64,000 nucleotides of DNA from Pseudarthrobacter enclensis (GTDB lineage Bacteria; Actinomycetota; Actinomycetes; Actinomycetales; Micrococcaceae), in the NCBI RefSeq assembly GCF_030811655.1, contig NZ_JAUSRE010000016.1, forward strand, positions 50,902 to 114,901, written 5' to 3'. Shown one piece after another: positions 16,677 to 25,751 of the stretch (positions are counted from its first letter, which is position 1; each line of letters starts with the position of its first letter). A program made the translations under genes and the position numbers. Under the pieces are notes generated by a model. It ran no database searches. It worked only from the letters and a program-made list of their open reading frames with translations, and was not told where the DNA came from.

Positions 16677-18210
16677 CCCACTCGAAGAACTCCCGGATCT
16701 CCCGGCGCGGATCATCCTCAAGCCGGGTGTCGGCGTCGAGCACCATGGTGGTGCGCTGCTCCCCGTACCCGGGCCACTCAAGCCCCGGGACGCCTGGCCT
16801 TCCCGTGCGCGCGAAGGCGGCCCAGGCGCCGCTCATGGCGTCGCTCAGGGCGTGGGGTGCCTTGCCTCTGGTGAGGAAGGCGGCTTCGGGCGCATCCAGG
16901 TGCCGGAACACGAAGGGGATGTCCAGCGCGTGGCAGGCGCCGAGTTTTCCGCCCATGGCCGGGCTGCGCCACGTGAACAAGTAGGCGAAAGTGTGTCCGG
17001 CAGCGCTGTTTTCCACAGCCAGGTGGCGGGTGGCCAGGAGCCGGTTGCTGGGCTGGCGGTAGATGGAATCGGCAATGGCGGCCTCCAGGAGTTCCTTTCC
17101 TGATGGCTCGCGCTTCAGCACCTGTGCAAGAGCCGACGCGTAGCCGGGTGCTTCGGTGGCGGGGATCCCTGAGTCTGCGAGCACGGCTGCAGCACGCTCC
17201 GGGTAGGCCGGGTCACCGGCAGCAGCCGGCCGCATCTCGACGGCGAAGGAGCCCTCATTGAGGTTGGTCCCGATCAGCAGGTCCACGCCGCCGTTGAGCC
17301 CGTTGCGGATGCTGTCCAGCGGCGGGGCCGGCAGCGATGGTGTGCCCACCGTTGGCTGGAACGGCAACGGAACCGCGAAGGATTCAGCTGCAATGCGCCG
17401 TTCCAGCTTTTGCTGGGCGTCCAGCAGTTGCTCCACGGGGAGGGCGGGCAGTTCCCTGGCGGAGGAGGTCCCAAGCCCGCACAGTTCCAGGAACAGGGAA
17501 GTGACCCGGGCGGAGTCCGCCGGCGGGCGGAACCGTTCCGCGGTGCCGCTTTGCATGATGGCGCGGCGGAACAGCCCTTCCGACGCCGGCATGCCCAGCA
17601 GGGTGCCGACCGCTGCGGCGCCGGCGGACTCGCCGAAAACGGTGACGTTGTCCGGGTCGCCGCCAAACGCGCCGATGTTCCGGCGCACCCAGCGGAGGGC
17701 CTCCAGCTGGTCCAGCAGGCCAAGGTTGGACGAGTCCTCATACGCGGCGCCCAGCAGGTCGGCCAGGTGCAGGAAACCCAGGGCGCCAAGGCGGTAGTTG
17801 ACCGACACCAGCACCACGCCCGCCGAGGCGGCGAGCCGGGCGCCGTCGTACATTCCGTCAGCGTTGCCGCCCACAAGGAACGCGCCGCCATGGATCCACA
17901 CCATCACCGGCCTGGCGGCAGCATCCGTCCCCGGCGTCCAGATGTTGAGGTTGAGGCAGCCTCCCTCGTTCCAGCGTCGGGGCTCGGTCCCGGGAGGCGC
18001 AGGGGACTCGGGGTTCTGGGGCGCAGCGGGGCCGGGTGCCAGGCAATCCAGGACTTCGGTCCAGGGGACGACCGGGACAGGAGGCCTGAAGCGGCTGGCT
18101 CCCGACGGCGGCCCGGCGTAGGGAATGCCAAGGAACCGGTGGATGGTGGTCCCCTCAGTTTCCAGGTGGCTCCCGCGGACAGGCCCACTGGGCGTGGAGA
18201 GGCGCGTCAT
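16654..18210 (-). CDS. Type-B carboxylesterase
   Basis: A 518-residue alpha/beta hydrolase of the carboxylesterase/cholinesterase family. It has the oxyanion-hole HGG at 107-109 (WIHGGAF), the nucleophile Ser195 in GESAGA, the family start GPVRG plus FLGIPYA, and the (E)GGCLNLNIW signature. There is no signal peptide, so it is predicted cytoplasmic. It hydrolyses carboxylic esters; the substrate is unknown. It is transcribed alone, convergent with the SRPBCC gene and divergent from the GAF-ANTAR gene. Confidence 0.92.
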   Translation of the reverse strand: MTRLSTPSGPVRGSHLETEGTTIHRFLGIPYAGPPSGASRFRPPVPVVPWTEVLDCLAPGPAAPQNPESPAPPGTEPRRWNEGGCLNLNIWTPGTDAAARPVMVWIHGGAFLVGGNADGMYDGARLAASAGVVLVSVNYRLGALGFLHLADLLGAAYEDSSNLGLLDQLEALRWVRRNIGAFGGDPDNVTVFGESAGAAAVGTLLGMPASEGLFRRAIMQSGTAERFRPPADSARVTSLFLELCGLGTSSARELPALPVEQLLDAQQKLERRIAAESFAVPLPFQPTVGTPSLPAPPLDSIRNGLNGGVDLLIGTNLNEGSFAVEMRPAAAGDPAYPERAAAVLADSGIPATEAPGYASALAQVLKREPSGKELLEAAIADSIYRQPSNRLLATRHLAVENSAAGHTFAYLFTWRSPAMGGKLGACHALDIPFVFRHLDAPEAAFLTRGKAPHALSDAMSGAWAAFARTGRPGVPGLEWPGYGEQRTTMVLDADTRLEDDPRREIREFFEWVRPLPAN

Positions 18211-18311
18211 GGTTGACAGATTACGGCCTCACCAGGGGTAGGCTGTCATCACCGTTCGGCAGTGTGCGGCCACAGTGCTGTTGCTTTAACTACTGTCCGG
18301 GAGGTAAGACC

Positions 18312-19061
18312 GTGCCCAACGCCGGCGTCCCCGAACGCGGGGACTTCGCAGACGTTGCCCTGCATCTCCAGGAGTCGTTCCTGCAGAACCCTGAGGTTGA
18401 GGCATTCCTCCGGGACCTTGCCGCGTATGCCGCGTTCAGGCTGGCTCCACCGGACCATGAATGCTTCTGCGAGATTACGGTGCTGCGGCCCAAGAAACCC
18501 GCAGCAACTGCCGGAAGCAACACCGGTGCAGCGCTGCTGAGCCCGCTGGAATCCGAACACGGTGACGGACCGGGCCTGCTGGCCATACGGACCGCCAGTA
18601 CTGTCCTGGTGGCAGACCTGCGGCGGGAACAGCGTTGGCCGGAGTACGTCCGCGCGCTCCGTAGGCAGGGCATCCTTTCGGTGCTGAGCATTCCCGCGAT
18701 GCTTGAGGGTGATGCCCGGGGCGTGCTGACGTTCTACTGCGCACAGCCTGTCGACATCAGGGACGAAATCCATGTTGCCGAGGCCTTTGTGCGGCAGGCG
18801 TCCAAGGGGCTCAAGCTGGCCCTGCGCATGCTGAAGCTTGAGGAGATCAAGGAAGGCATGAGCGCTGCAATGCAGACGCGTACCGTGATCGACCTTGCGA
18901 CAGGGGCCATCATGGCGCAGAACCGCTGCAGCCAGGCCGCAGCATTCAAGCTGCTCCGGGACGCGTCCAACAGCAGGAACATGAAGCTCCGCGAGGTTGC
19001 CGCGGCGGTGGTCGCCTCGGTGGCCGGCGCCGCAGACACCTTCACCTACTTTGACGAGTAG
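18312..19061 (+). CDS. GAF-ANTAR domain protein (putative RNA-binding antiterminator)
   Basis: A 249-residue protein with an N-terminal GAF-like sensor domain (about 10-175) and a C-terminal ANTAR three-helix domain. The ANTAR part is recognisable from MQTRTVIDLATGAIMAQNRC and AFKLLRDASNSRNMKLREVA. ANTAR domains bind paired RNA hairpins to prevent termination. I chose the GTG at 18312 because it follows GGGAGG and directly precedes the conserved sequence. A longer in-frame start at 18213 lacks support. A second protein of this type is encoded at 58492. Confidence 0.87.
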   Translation: MPNAGVPERGDFADVALHLQESFLQNPEVEAFLRDLAAYAAFRLAPPDHECFCEITVLRPKKPAATAGSNTGAALLSPLESEHGDGPGLLAIRTASTVLVADLRREQRWPEYVRALRRQGILSVLSIPAMLEGDARGVLTFYCAQPVDIRDEIHVAEAFVRQASKGLKLALRMLKLEEIKEGMSAAMQTRTVIDLATGAIMAQNRCSQAAAFKLLRDASNSRNMKLREVAAAVVASVAGAADTFTYFDE

Positions 19062-19336
19062 GGGTCCTGCCGCTTCGGCTGGCAGAGGAACAGGGCGGAG
19101 CTGCTGAGGGGAGCCCGCAGCGGCAGCCCCTCCGCGGCGCAGTGTTCATTAACGGCCTGCGCCAGTGCGTCCCTCTCCTTCGTGGAGAGGCCGGCTTCAC
19201 CCGCGCAATAATCCCGGAGAAGCTGTTCGGAGGCGTCCCCGCCCAGCCCCACAAATTCCAGCCACAGCTGCGCCAGATCCAGCCGGTGTTCCTTGATGAC
19301 AGCACCGGTCAGGGCCTGCTGGTCCAAGGCATCCAT
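19046..19336 (-). CDS. Hypothetical helical protein
   Basis: A 96-residue, mainly helical, acidic protein of unknown function. It contains AQLWLEFVGLGGDASE and STKERDALAQAVNEHCAAEG and has no membrane segment. The 3' end overlaps the GAF-ANTAR gene by 16 bases on the opposite strand. It starts divergently from the Cys-rich protein gene, with a plausible AGGA ribosome-binding site. Normal codon use supports coding. Confidence 0.6.
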   Translation of the reverse strand: MDALDQQALTGAVIKEHRLDLAQLWLEFVGLGGDASEQLLRDYCAGEAGLSTKERDALAQAVNEHCAAEGLPLRAPLSSSALFLCQPKRQDPYSSK

Positions 19337-19471
19337 TGTCCCGTCCTAGCGTTGGTTGTACTCCGTCAATTGGGTTTCGAAGCCAGCCGCCCGGCGGATG
19401 GGCGGGATCCGAAAAATTTCTTCTGGGAAACCACCTTCTGGCAGACCCGTCCTGCCCAGTGCGGATGCCGT

Positions 19472-19485
19472 GGGACCTTCGCCCC
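19472..19485. promoter_or_regulatory. Candidate DevR/DosR-like box
   Basis: GGGACCTTCGCCCC lies 71 bases before the Cys-rich protein start, in a 219-base divergent intergenic region. It resembles the GGGACcttcGGCCC-type palindrome linked to DevR/DosR-like response regulators in actinobacteria (from memory, not checked), with one imperfect position. The downstream Cys-rich and Usp genes are typical members of such regulons. This is a sequence match only. Confidence 0.35.
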
Positions 19486-19555
19486 TAGGCAGGAAACCCG
19501 CCCGCGCAGTCAACTTGAGTGTCTGGAGCAGGCGAGTACAACAGGAGGCAGGACC

Positions 19556-19840
19556 ATGGGCGCATGTGATGTCTGCGGCAGCAGCGAGGGCCGCATGTTC
19601 ACCGTCAGTATGGGGAACCAGACCGGCACGTTCGACAGCTTTGAGTGCGCCATTCATATGATGGCTCCCGCGTGCGAGCACTGCGGCTGCCGCATCCTGG
19701 GGCACCCGGTCCAGAGCGAAGCCGGAGTCTATTGTTGCCTGCACTGCGCCAGGGAAGCAGGCAACCCCCACAAGGCAGCTGCGGCGGAACACTCGACAGT
19801 GGCCGTGCCGGCGCAAGGCCCATCAACGGGCCAGGGATAG
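19556..19840 (+). CDS. Small cysteine-rich, probably zinc-binding protein
   Basis: A 94-residue protein with paired cysteine motifs: CDVCGS at the N-terminus, then CEHCGCRILGH and YCCLHC. These predict one or two zinc ribbons resembling actinobacterial metallothionein-like or LIM-like small proteins. The ATG is behind AGGAGG; the longer upstream frame has no support. The C-terminal 25 residues look disordered. It precedes the universal stress protein by 36 bases, so a joint stress role is likely but unproven. Confidence 0.75.
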   Translation: MGACDVCGSSEGRMFTVSMGNQTGTFDSFECAIHMMAPACEHCGCRILGHPVQSEAGVYCCLHCAREAGNPHKAAAAEHSTVAVPAQGPSTGQG

Positions 19841-19876
19841 CCCCGATCCCATCGGCGCAGGAGGAAAAGGAAAACT

Positions 19877-20314
19877 GTGGCTGGCAGCGGAAGTTTCAAA
19901 ATCGTGGTGGGCGTGGACGGCTCCGACCAGTCCAAGGCGGCCATGGATTGGGCGGTGGAGGAGTCCAGGCTGCGCAAGGGTGAGGTGCAGGCAATAACCG
20001 CCTGGAGCTTCCCCTATGTCAGCGACGCCATGGGCACAGCCTGGGACTACGAAATCTTCCAGAAGGACGCGCAGGCCATCCTCGAAGCGGAACTCGAACG
20101 CGTCAAAGACCGCGGCGTGCCCCTCACGGGCCGCATTGTGGAGGGCAATCCGGCCGCGGCGCTCATCGATGCTTCAAGGGACGCCGACCTTGTGGCAGTG
20201 GGATCACGCGGCCACGGCGGATTCACCGGGATGCTGCTCGGCTCCGTATCCCACCAGACAATCCACCACGCGCACTGCCCGGTGCTGGTGATCCGGGAGC
20301 CAGGCACAGACTAG
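19877..20314 (+). CDS. Universal stress protein (single UspA domain)
   Basis: A 145-residue UspA-fold protein starting at GTG. It carries the ATP-binding signature of the family: IVVGVDGSD with Asp14 at the N-terminus, and GSRGHGGFTGMLLGSVS (G-x2-G-x9-G-S) near the C-terminus. Such proteins bind ATP and modulate dormancy or stress survival. An AGGAGG lies slightly far upstream of the start. It is probably cotranscribed with the Cys-rich protein gene. Confidence 0.9.
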   Translation: MAGSGSFKIVVGVDGSDQSKAAMDWAVEESRLRKGEVQAITAWSFPYVSDAMGTAWDYEIFQKDAQAILEAELERVKDRGVPLTGRIVEGNPAAALIDASRDADLVAVGSRGHGGFTGMLLGSVSHQTIHHAHCPVLVIREPGTD

Positions 20315-20371
20315 CTGCGGCATGGGGCTGCGTCTGGAAGGATGGGCGAAAAACCATCCCCAGGAGGACCG

Positions 20372-20836
20372 ATGCCGTACACCGTGGATTTCAAAAACGT
20401 GTCCACCGCCGGATTGGAATCATCGCCGGTGGCGGACGCGCTGGCCGGCCTGCGGGCCAACGAGGCGCGGTACTACAAGAACAAGTACGGCCACGATTTC
20501 ACTGTAGTCCCGGCGGCCGAGGCTCCCGAGGTGTTGGACTACGTGAACACCATCCTGTCCACCGAGCGGAACCTGGTCATCGCATCAAAGCCGCTTGAGG
20601 TATCCGCCTTCGAAGTGGACGGGCTGCGGATGGCCTACGTGTTCTACGTATCCGGGCTGGCCATCAACGTCATGTACGCGATCGACGAGGGCGGCAAGCG
20701 GGCCGTGGGTTTTAAGCTCTCCGATGGGATGGAAGTCCCGGAAGAGCTGGCCGCCAGCTTCAAGTTCGCCCGCCAGAAATCCAAGCTCGCCGGCACCATC
20801 CGCGGCTCCTACTTCGTGATCAAGGGCGAGTACTGA
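20372..20836 (+). CDS. Hypothetical protein, 154 residues
   Basis: A soluble alpha/beta protein I do not recognise. Notable segments are ANEARYYKNKYGHDFTVV, a hydrophobic strand pair (MAYVFYVSGLAINVMYAI) and a C-terminal GTIRGSYFVIKGEY. The ATG at 20372 is preceded by AGGAGG at ideal spacing. The in-frame ATG at 20342 is less likely. It follows the Usp gene in the same orientation, 57 bases downstream, so it may share its promoter. Confidence 0.72.
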   Translation: MPYTVDFKNVSTAGLESSPVADALAGLRANEARYYKNKYGHDFTVVPAAEAPEVLDYVNTILSTERNLVIASKPLEVSAFEVDGLRMAYVFYVSGLAINVMYAIDEGGKRAVGFKLSDGMEVPEELAASFKFARQKSKLAGTIRGSYFVIKGEY

Positions 20837-20866
20837 AACGTTCGGCTTCCCCGGTGCAGGCCGAAC

Positions 20867-21208
20867 TTACAGGGGACAGGCCGCCCCAGGCGGTTCAATG
20901 ACGGCAAGCTGGCCTGTTGTCTCGGGCACGCCCGGAAGCTGCACCGGCGCCGTCTCATCAACAGCAGATACCCGGGCAGCCCGCATGCGGAAAAGTGCCG
21001 TGGCGGAAATAAGGAACCAGGCGACATTGCTGACCACCGACGGCCACGCCTCGTGGAAGGCGCCGTTGACGATAAAGGCGCAGGACCCCAAAAGATTGGC
21101 GGTTTGGAAGCCCTTGCCGGCTTTGAGCCATCCCATCGAAACGGCCAGGTAGGCGCTGAGAATCGCAACCGCACCGGCCCAACCGGAAATTTCCCATACC
21201 AGTTCCAT
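20867..21208 (-). CDS. CBU_0592-like small membrane protein
   Basis: A 113-residue protein with three predicted membrane helices. The conserved pattern of the CBU_0592-like domain is visible: ISGWAGAVAILSAY, then FQTANLLGSCAFIVNGAFH and WPSVVSNVAWFLIS. The function of the family is unknown. The ATG at 21208 has a GGGAGG ribosome-binding site; longer starts do not. It is divergent from the LysR gene across a 119-base AT-richer region, the classic layout for a LysR target. Confidence 0.78.
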   Translation of the reverse strand: MELVWEISGWAGAVAILSAYLAVSMGWLKAGKGFQTANLLGSCAFIVNGAFHEAWPSVVSNVAWFLISATALFRMRAARVSAVDETAPVQLPGVPETTGQLAVIEPPGAACPL

Positions 21209-21327
21209 GCGTTGCCTCCCGACGCGAATTCTCCTTCGGCCTTCAGTCCGGTCATGGCCATTATTGGCTCCGTAATTCATTTAGTTCAATTGCTTTCTTC
21301 TGAAGCTATGGTTTAGAACTACTTAAC

Positions 21328-22254
21328 ATGGACATCGATCCGCGCCGCGTGCGCGTCCTTCTCGCGGTTGCCCGGAACGGCGGCGTCCTGGCGGCCGCCG
21401 AGGAACTGAGAATCACCCCCTCGGCTGTGTCCCAGCAACTCAGCAAGCTGGAGGACGAAACCGGTCATGCCCTGGTGCTGCGCACGCCGAAGGGCTCAGT
21501 GCTGACGCCGGCGGGCGTGGCGATAGCAGAAGCCGGTGAAGAGATCGAACGCGCGCTCAGCGCTGCCCTGGCCCGGATGGAAGGAGGGGCCAAGGTGGCA
21601 GGGGTGGTGCGCGTGGGCGGATTTACCAGCTTCGTGCGGACCGTCGTGATCCCGCGGCTGCCGGCATGGCGCACCCAGTACCCGCAGTTACAGATCCACA
21701 TTGTGGAAGACGACTTTCCCGTCCTCATGCGGCTGCTGCGCCAGCGCGAGCTTGACGCCGTCGTGGTGGAGCTTGATTCGACGGCGGCCGGGCAGCGTGC
21801 GCCTGGGGCGGGACTGATTGAGGAGCCACTCCTGGATGAGCCGTGGAAACTGGTGGTGCCGTCCGGCTCCCTGCTCACCACCGAGAACATCGACCTCGGG
21901 CGCCTGCCGCTTCCATGGCTGGGAGTGGAACCTTCGGCAGCCAACGTTTCCGTGCTCAGCCGGCTGGGCCGCGCCGCGGGAATGCAGATGGAAACGGTCC
22001 ACCAGTACCTGGACACCCTGACGGCGCTCGCCCTCGTCGCCGCGGGCGAAGGCGTCGCAATCGTCCCCACCCTTGCCCTGACCGGCGTGGTCCAGGACGG
22101 GGTGGAGGTCCTGGACGTTCCCGGGCTGGGTACGCGGCGCATCGTCCTGCGGCGGTTCGGCGGACGCCGCCGGCGCAGCAGCCTGCCCGTGGATACCGTG
22201 GCACGGCTGCTGCGCGAATCAGCGGCGGCGTTCGACACGCGGTCGGCATCCTGA
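21328..22254 (+). CDS. LysR-family transcriptional regulator
   Basis: A 308-residue LysR protein. The N-terminal winged helix reads VLLAVARNGGVLAAAEELRI plus PSAVSQQLSKLEDETG, and an effector-binding domain follows from about residue 90. The spacer before the ATG lacks a clear ribosome-binding site, so translation may be weak or leaderless. Divergence from the small membrane protein gene suggests control of that gene and of itself. The antiporter gene 43 bases downstream may be cotranscribed. Confidence 0.9.
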   Translation: MDIDPRRVRVLLAVARNGGVLAAAEELRITPSAVSQQLSKLEDETGHALVLRTPKGSVLTPAGVAIAEAGEEIERALSAALARMEGGAKVAGVVRVGGFTSFVRTVVIPRLPAWRTQYPQLQIHIVEDDFPVLMRLLRQRELDAVVVELDSTAAGQRAPGAGLIEEPLLDEPWKLVVPSGSLLTTENIDLGRLPLPWLGVEPSAANVSVLSRLGRAAGMQMETVHQYLDTLTALALVAAGEGVAIVPTLALTGVVQDGVEVLDVPGLGTRRIVLRRFGGRRRRSSLPVDTVARLLRESAAAFDTRSAS

Positions 22255-22297
22255 CCTGCCTGCAGGCCTGCCAGCCCCGTTGACCGAAGGCGGCGGC

Positions 22298-23503
22298 ATG
22301 AGTACTGTGGCCGCACCAGCCGTCCGCCGGGCGCCGGCAAAAAGGAGGCAGGTGTCGTTCTTCCAGCTTTCCCTGATCGCCGCCGTCGCGCTCCTCGGAC
22401 CTTTGCTGGCATTCCCCCGGACATGGCACCTTCCCATGGTGCTCGGGCAACTGCTGGCCGGCATCGCCATCGGACGGACCGGCCTGGGGCTGGTGGATTC
22501 CGCAGATCCGACGTTCACGTTCGTCGCCGACGTGGGATTCGCCCTCATCATGTTCGTCGCCGGAACGCATGTGCCGGTACGGGACCGTGCCATCCGACCA
22601 GCGCTGGGCGGCGGCGCTTTGCGTGCTGCCATCGCCGCGGCCCTTGCGGCCGCCGTAGGAACCATCATTGCGTTTGTCTTCAGCACCGGACATGCCCCGC
22701 TCTACGTCGTCCTGCTGGCATCCTCGTCAGCGGCACTGGTCCTGCCGATTGTCGACTCCCTGCGCTTGGAGGGACCGAAAGTCCTTACGACGACGGCACA
22801 GGTGGCGGTGGCGGACATCGCCTGCATTGTGGCCCTTCCGCTGGCCGTGGACCCGCCCAACGCTCCGAGGGCAGCAGCAGGGGCGGCCGCCGTCGCGGCA
22901 TGTTCCGTGGTGTTGTTCTTCGGGCTCCGGTGGCTGGAGCGCAGCGGCACCCGCGGGCGGGTGCATGACGTGTCCGAGGAACGGAAGTTCGCCCTGGAAC
23001 TGCGCATCCAGCTTGCCTTGCTCTTCGCGCTTTCCGGCATCGCCGTTGCAGGGCACGTGTCGGTCATGCTCGCCGGGTTCTCGTTTGGACTGGTGGTGGC
23101 GGCAGTGGGTGAGCCCCGGCGCCTGGCGCACCAGCTCTTCGCGGTCAGTGATGGTTTCCTCGGGCCTGTGTTCTTCGTCTGGCTCGGCGCATCGCTGGAC
23201 CTCCGCGCGCTCGCCGGCACTCCAGGAATGGTGCTTCTCGGCATTTGCCTTGGAGCGGGGACCCTCCTGGTCCACGGAAGCCTGCGCCTGCTCGGCCAAC
23301 CGCTCCCGCTCGCGGTGCTTTCGGCCTCCCAGCTGGGCGTGCCGGTTGCGGCGGCCGCCATCGGGTCCCAGACGGATCTGCTGAAGCCGGGTGAAGCCTC
23401 GGCCTTGATCCTGGGTGCCCTCATCACCATCGGGGCAAGCGCCGCGGCTGGCTCAGGTGCTGCCCGTTCATTCGCACGGGAGGCCCCGGCGCCGGCGGGG
23501 TAG
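22298..23503 (+). CDS. Cation/proton antiporter, CPA2 (Kef-like) family
   Basis: A 401-residue integral membrane protein with about twelve hydrophobic segments and the CPA2 pattern: LPMVLGQLLAGIAIGRTGLG, FVADVGFALIMFVAGTHVPV and the functional helix TTTAQVAVADIACIVALPLA with an acidic residue. It lacks a TrkA-N domain at the C-terminus. It is likely to exchange Na+ or K+ for H+. The ATG at 22298 follows GAAGG. A TTG at 22280 would add six residues. Confidence 0.85.
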   Translation: MSTVAAPAVRRAPAKRRQVSFFQLSLIAAVALLGPLLAFPRTWHLPMVLGQLLAGIAIGRTGLGLVDSADPTFTFVADVGFALIMFVAGTHVPVRDRAIRPALGGGALRAAIAAALAAAVGTIIAFVFSTGHAPLYVVLLASSSAALVLPIVDSLRLEGPKVLTTTAQVAVADIACIVALPLAVDPPNAPRAAAGAAAVAACSVVLFFGLRWLERSGTRGRVHDVSEERKFALELRIQLALLFALSGIAVAGHVSVMLAGFSFGLVVAAVGEPRRLAHQLFAVSDGFLGPVFFVWLGASLDLRALAGTPGMVLLGICLGAGTLLVHGSLRLLGQPLPLAVLSASQLGVPVAAAAIGSQTDLLKPGEASALILGALITIGASAAAGSGAARSFAREAPAPAG

Positions 23504-23517
23504 CAGGTTCCTCCGCG

Positions 23518-24288
23518 CTATGTGCCTGCGGTGACGCCCTCCGACGGGCCGCCATCCGTATCCGACGCGTGGCTGCTTGACCAGATGTCGCCCATTTCCT
23601 CCGTGGACTGCTCCACGATCCGGCTCATGGCCGCGTGGGCGGCGCCGGCATCACGGTGTTGGATGGCGCTGGCCACGTCCACATGCATCTGCAATGCCTC
23701 ATGGTCCGGAAGGTGGGGCATCAGGCCGTGCTGGGTGCGGCCTGCCAGCACTTCGGCCACGAGTTTATGGAGCTGCGAAAACATCAGATTGCCGGAGGCG
23801 TTGAGGACTGCGGCGTGGAACTCGATGTCCAGGCGCAGGAATTCATCCTGGTCCCCCCGCTGGCCCGCAGCCCAAAGCCGCGCGGCCATGGACACGAGGT
23901 CGCTGGCCTGGTCCAGGGAGGCGCGTTCGGCTGCGAGGCGGGCAGCCTGTGGCTCGATGGCCCCGCGCAGTTCGTTCAAGGCCCGCAGCTGCTCGAGCCG
24001 CTTGGCCGATGCCAGCCGCCACCGGATCACCTGGGGGTCGTAGAGGTTCCAGCTTGCCTCAGGCCGGACCACTGTTCCCAGGCGCCGGCGGGACTCAAGC
24101 ATCCCCATGGAGGAGAGGACCCGGGTGGCTTCCCGGATTACGGAGCGGGACACCTTGTGCTGCGCCTCCAGCTCATCCAGCCGCAGGATGGAATTCGGTG
24201 CCAGCGTTCCCTCGGCAATGGCGAGCCCCAGGTTCTCGACCAGCGACGAGTGCAGGTCCGGGGCCAATGCCGCCTTTGGGATTGTCAT
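23518..24288 (-). CDS. GntR-family regulator (FadR/FCD) of the galactonate operon
   Basis: A 256-residue GntR/FCD regulator. The winged helix (VENLGLAIAEGTLAPNSILR, then HKVSRSVIREATRVLSSMGM) is followed by an FCD domain with Asp/His ligands in LDIEFHAAVLNASGN. It is most like DgoR-type regulators of sugar-acid operons. It is divergent from the ABC-importer and galactonate genes with a 138-base AT-richer intergenic region, so it is the probable repressor of that operon, released by D-galactonate or a product. Confidence 0.92.
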   Translation of the reverse strand: MTIPKAALAPDLHSSLVENLGLAIAEGTLAPNSILRLDELEAQHKVSRSVIREATRVLSSMGMLESRRRLGTVVRPEASWNLYDPQVIRWRLASAKRLEQLRALNELRGAIEPQAARLAAERASLDQASDLVSMAARLWAAGQRGDQDEFLRLDIEFHAAVLNASGNLMFSQLHKLVAEVLAGRTQHGLMPHLPDHEALQMHVDVASAIQHRDAGAAHAAMSRIVEQSTEEMGDIWSSSHASDTDGGPSEGVTAGT

Positions 24289-24318
24289 GAATAAATCATA
24301 TGGGGCTACCGCAAGCCC

Positions 24319-24348
24319 TTGTATATGTCTGCCTTATTTGTTTATGCT
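24319..24348 (+). promoter_or_regulatory. Candidate sigma-70-type promoter of the ABC/galactonate operon
   Basis: TTGTAT (24319-24324) and TATGCT (24343-24348) are separated by 18 bases, in the AT-rich segment between the divergent GntR and solute-binding-protein genes. The distance to the start codon is about 80 bases. This is a consensus match only. Confidence 0.4.
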
Positions 24349-24426
24349 CGCAGAACACAGCAGACGTAAAGAGGCGTTTGCATCCGGCCCGCGAAGTTGC
24401 GGGCCCTGAAGGCAAAGGGAGTCGTA

Positions 24427-25725
24427 ATGAAGCGGCGTTCGATTGTGAAGTACGCGGCAGTGGCCGCGGCCATGTCGCTGGGGCTGACCGCCTGCGGTGG
24501 CGGCGGAGGTGGCAGCGACCAGGCGAAGCAGTCCGGGACTGTCCGCGTTACCCTGGCCAACCATGTCTGGACCGACGGCATCAAGGCCGCCATCCCGGAG
24601 TTCGAAAAGTCCACGGGCCTGAAGGTTGAGCTCACCCAGCTGGGCGAGGACCAGCTTTCGGACCAGTACAACGTCAAACTCAACGCCGGCAGCGATGAAA
24701 TCGACGTGATGATGTACCGCCCGCTGCAGGAAGGCAAGGCCTTCGCCAAGAACGGCTACCTCGCCGACCTGACCAAGAATGTCTCCGCAGACCCCAACTG
24801 GGACTGGAAGGACTACCAGGAGGGCCCGGTCAAGGCCACCACCGCTGACGGCAAGGTGGTTGGCGTTCCGATCATCACCGAGCGCGAGGTCCTGTACTAC
24901 CGCAAGGACCTGCTGCAGGCCGCAGGGCTCCAGGTCCCCAAGACCATGGATGAACTGGAAGCGGCGGCGAAGACCATCAAGGCATCGAACCCGGGCACCG
25001 CCGGCTTTGTGGCCCGCACCAACAAATCTGCCGCAGTTACCCAGTTTTCCAGCTTCCTGTACAGCTTCGGCGGCGACTTCGTCGACTCCAACGGCAAGGC
25101 TTCCGTCAACACCGATGCAGCCAAGAAGGCCTACTCCTTCTACGGCGGTTTGATCCGCAACTACGGCCCCGCCAACGTCAGCACCGACATGAGCTGGCCG
25201 GAGGCAATGGCCATCTTCACCCAGGGCGGCGCGGCCTTCTACACCGAGGCTGATTCGCTCTACAAGAACGCCACCGACCCCGCCAAGTCCAAGGTGGCTG
25301 ACAAGGTGGGCTTCGCCCCGCTGCCCGCCGGCCCGGCCGGTTCCAAACCGTACAACATCCCTTCCTGGGCCCTCGGCGTGAACCAGAACTCCAGCAACCA
25401 GGAGAACGCCTGGAAGTTCATCCAGTGGGCAACCAGCAAGGAGCGCACGCTGGAAGCCCAGAAGGCAGGCGTCCCCGGCCCGCGCACATCCGTTTGGGCC
25501 AACCCCGACGCAACCTCCACCTACCCGAAGGACCTCGCGGACGCGATTTCCACCAGCGCCAAGAACGGGGTGGGCCATGACCGCCCTGAGGTTGTCACGG
25601 TAGGCAAGGCACGCGAAATCGTGGGAGCTCCGATCGTGTCCACCATCACCGGATCGGACCCTGCCGCCGCTGCCAACGACGCCCAGACCGCTTTCCAGAG
25701 CTTCCTGGACAGCGAAAAGAAGTAG
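24427..25725 (+). CDS. ABC transporter substrate-binding lipoprotein, family 1
   Basis: A 432-residue extracellular solute-binding protein. It has a lipoprotein signal peptide (basic MKRRS, hydrophobic core, lipobox LTAC with the lipidated Cys at residue 23) followed by a Gly-rich tether. The mature domain shows the family 1 sugar-binding fold (IKAAIPEFEKSTGLKVE; NIPSWALGVNQNS). ATG 24427 follows AAAGGGAG. It is the first gene of the importer. Since galactonate-type enzymes follow, the ligand is likely a sugar acid or a galactoside-derived acid. Confidence 0.92.
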   Translation: MKRRSIVKYAAVAAAMSLGLTACGGGGGGSDQAKQSGTVRVTLANHVWTDGIKAAIPEFEKSTGLKVELTQLGEDQLSDQYNVKLNAGSDEIDVMMYRPLQEGKAFAKNGYLADLTKNVSADPNWDWKDYQEGPVKATTADGKVVGVPIITEREVLYYRKDLLQAAGLQVPKTMDELEAAAKTIKASNPGTAGFVARTNKSAAVTQFSSFLYSFGGDFVDSNGKASVNTDAAKKAYSFYGGLIRNYGPANVSTDMSWPEAMAIFTQGGAAFYTEADSLYKNATDPAKSKVADKVGFAPLPAGPAGSKPYNIPSWALGVNQNSSNQENAWKFIQWATSKERTLEAQKAGVPGPRTSVWANPDATSTYPKDLADAISTSAKNGVGHDRPEVVTVGKAREIVGAPIVSTITGSDPAAAANDAQTAFQSFLDSEKK

Positions 25726-25751
25726 GCGACAGGCGCCCCCTGCGCCACATC

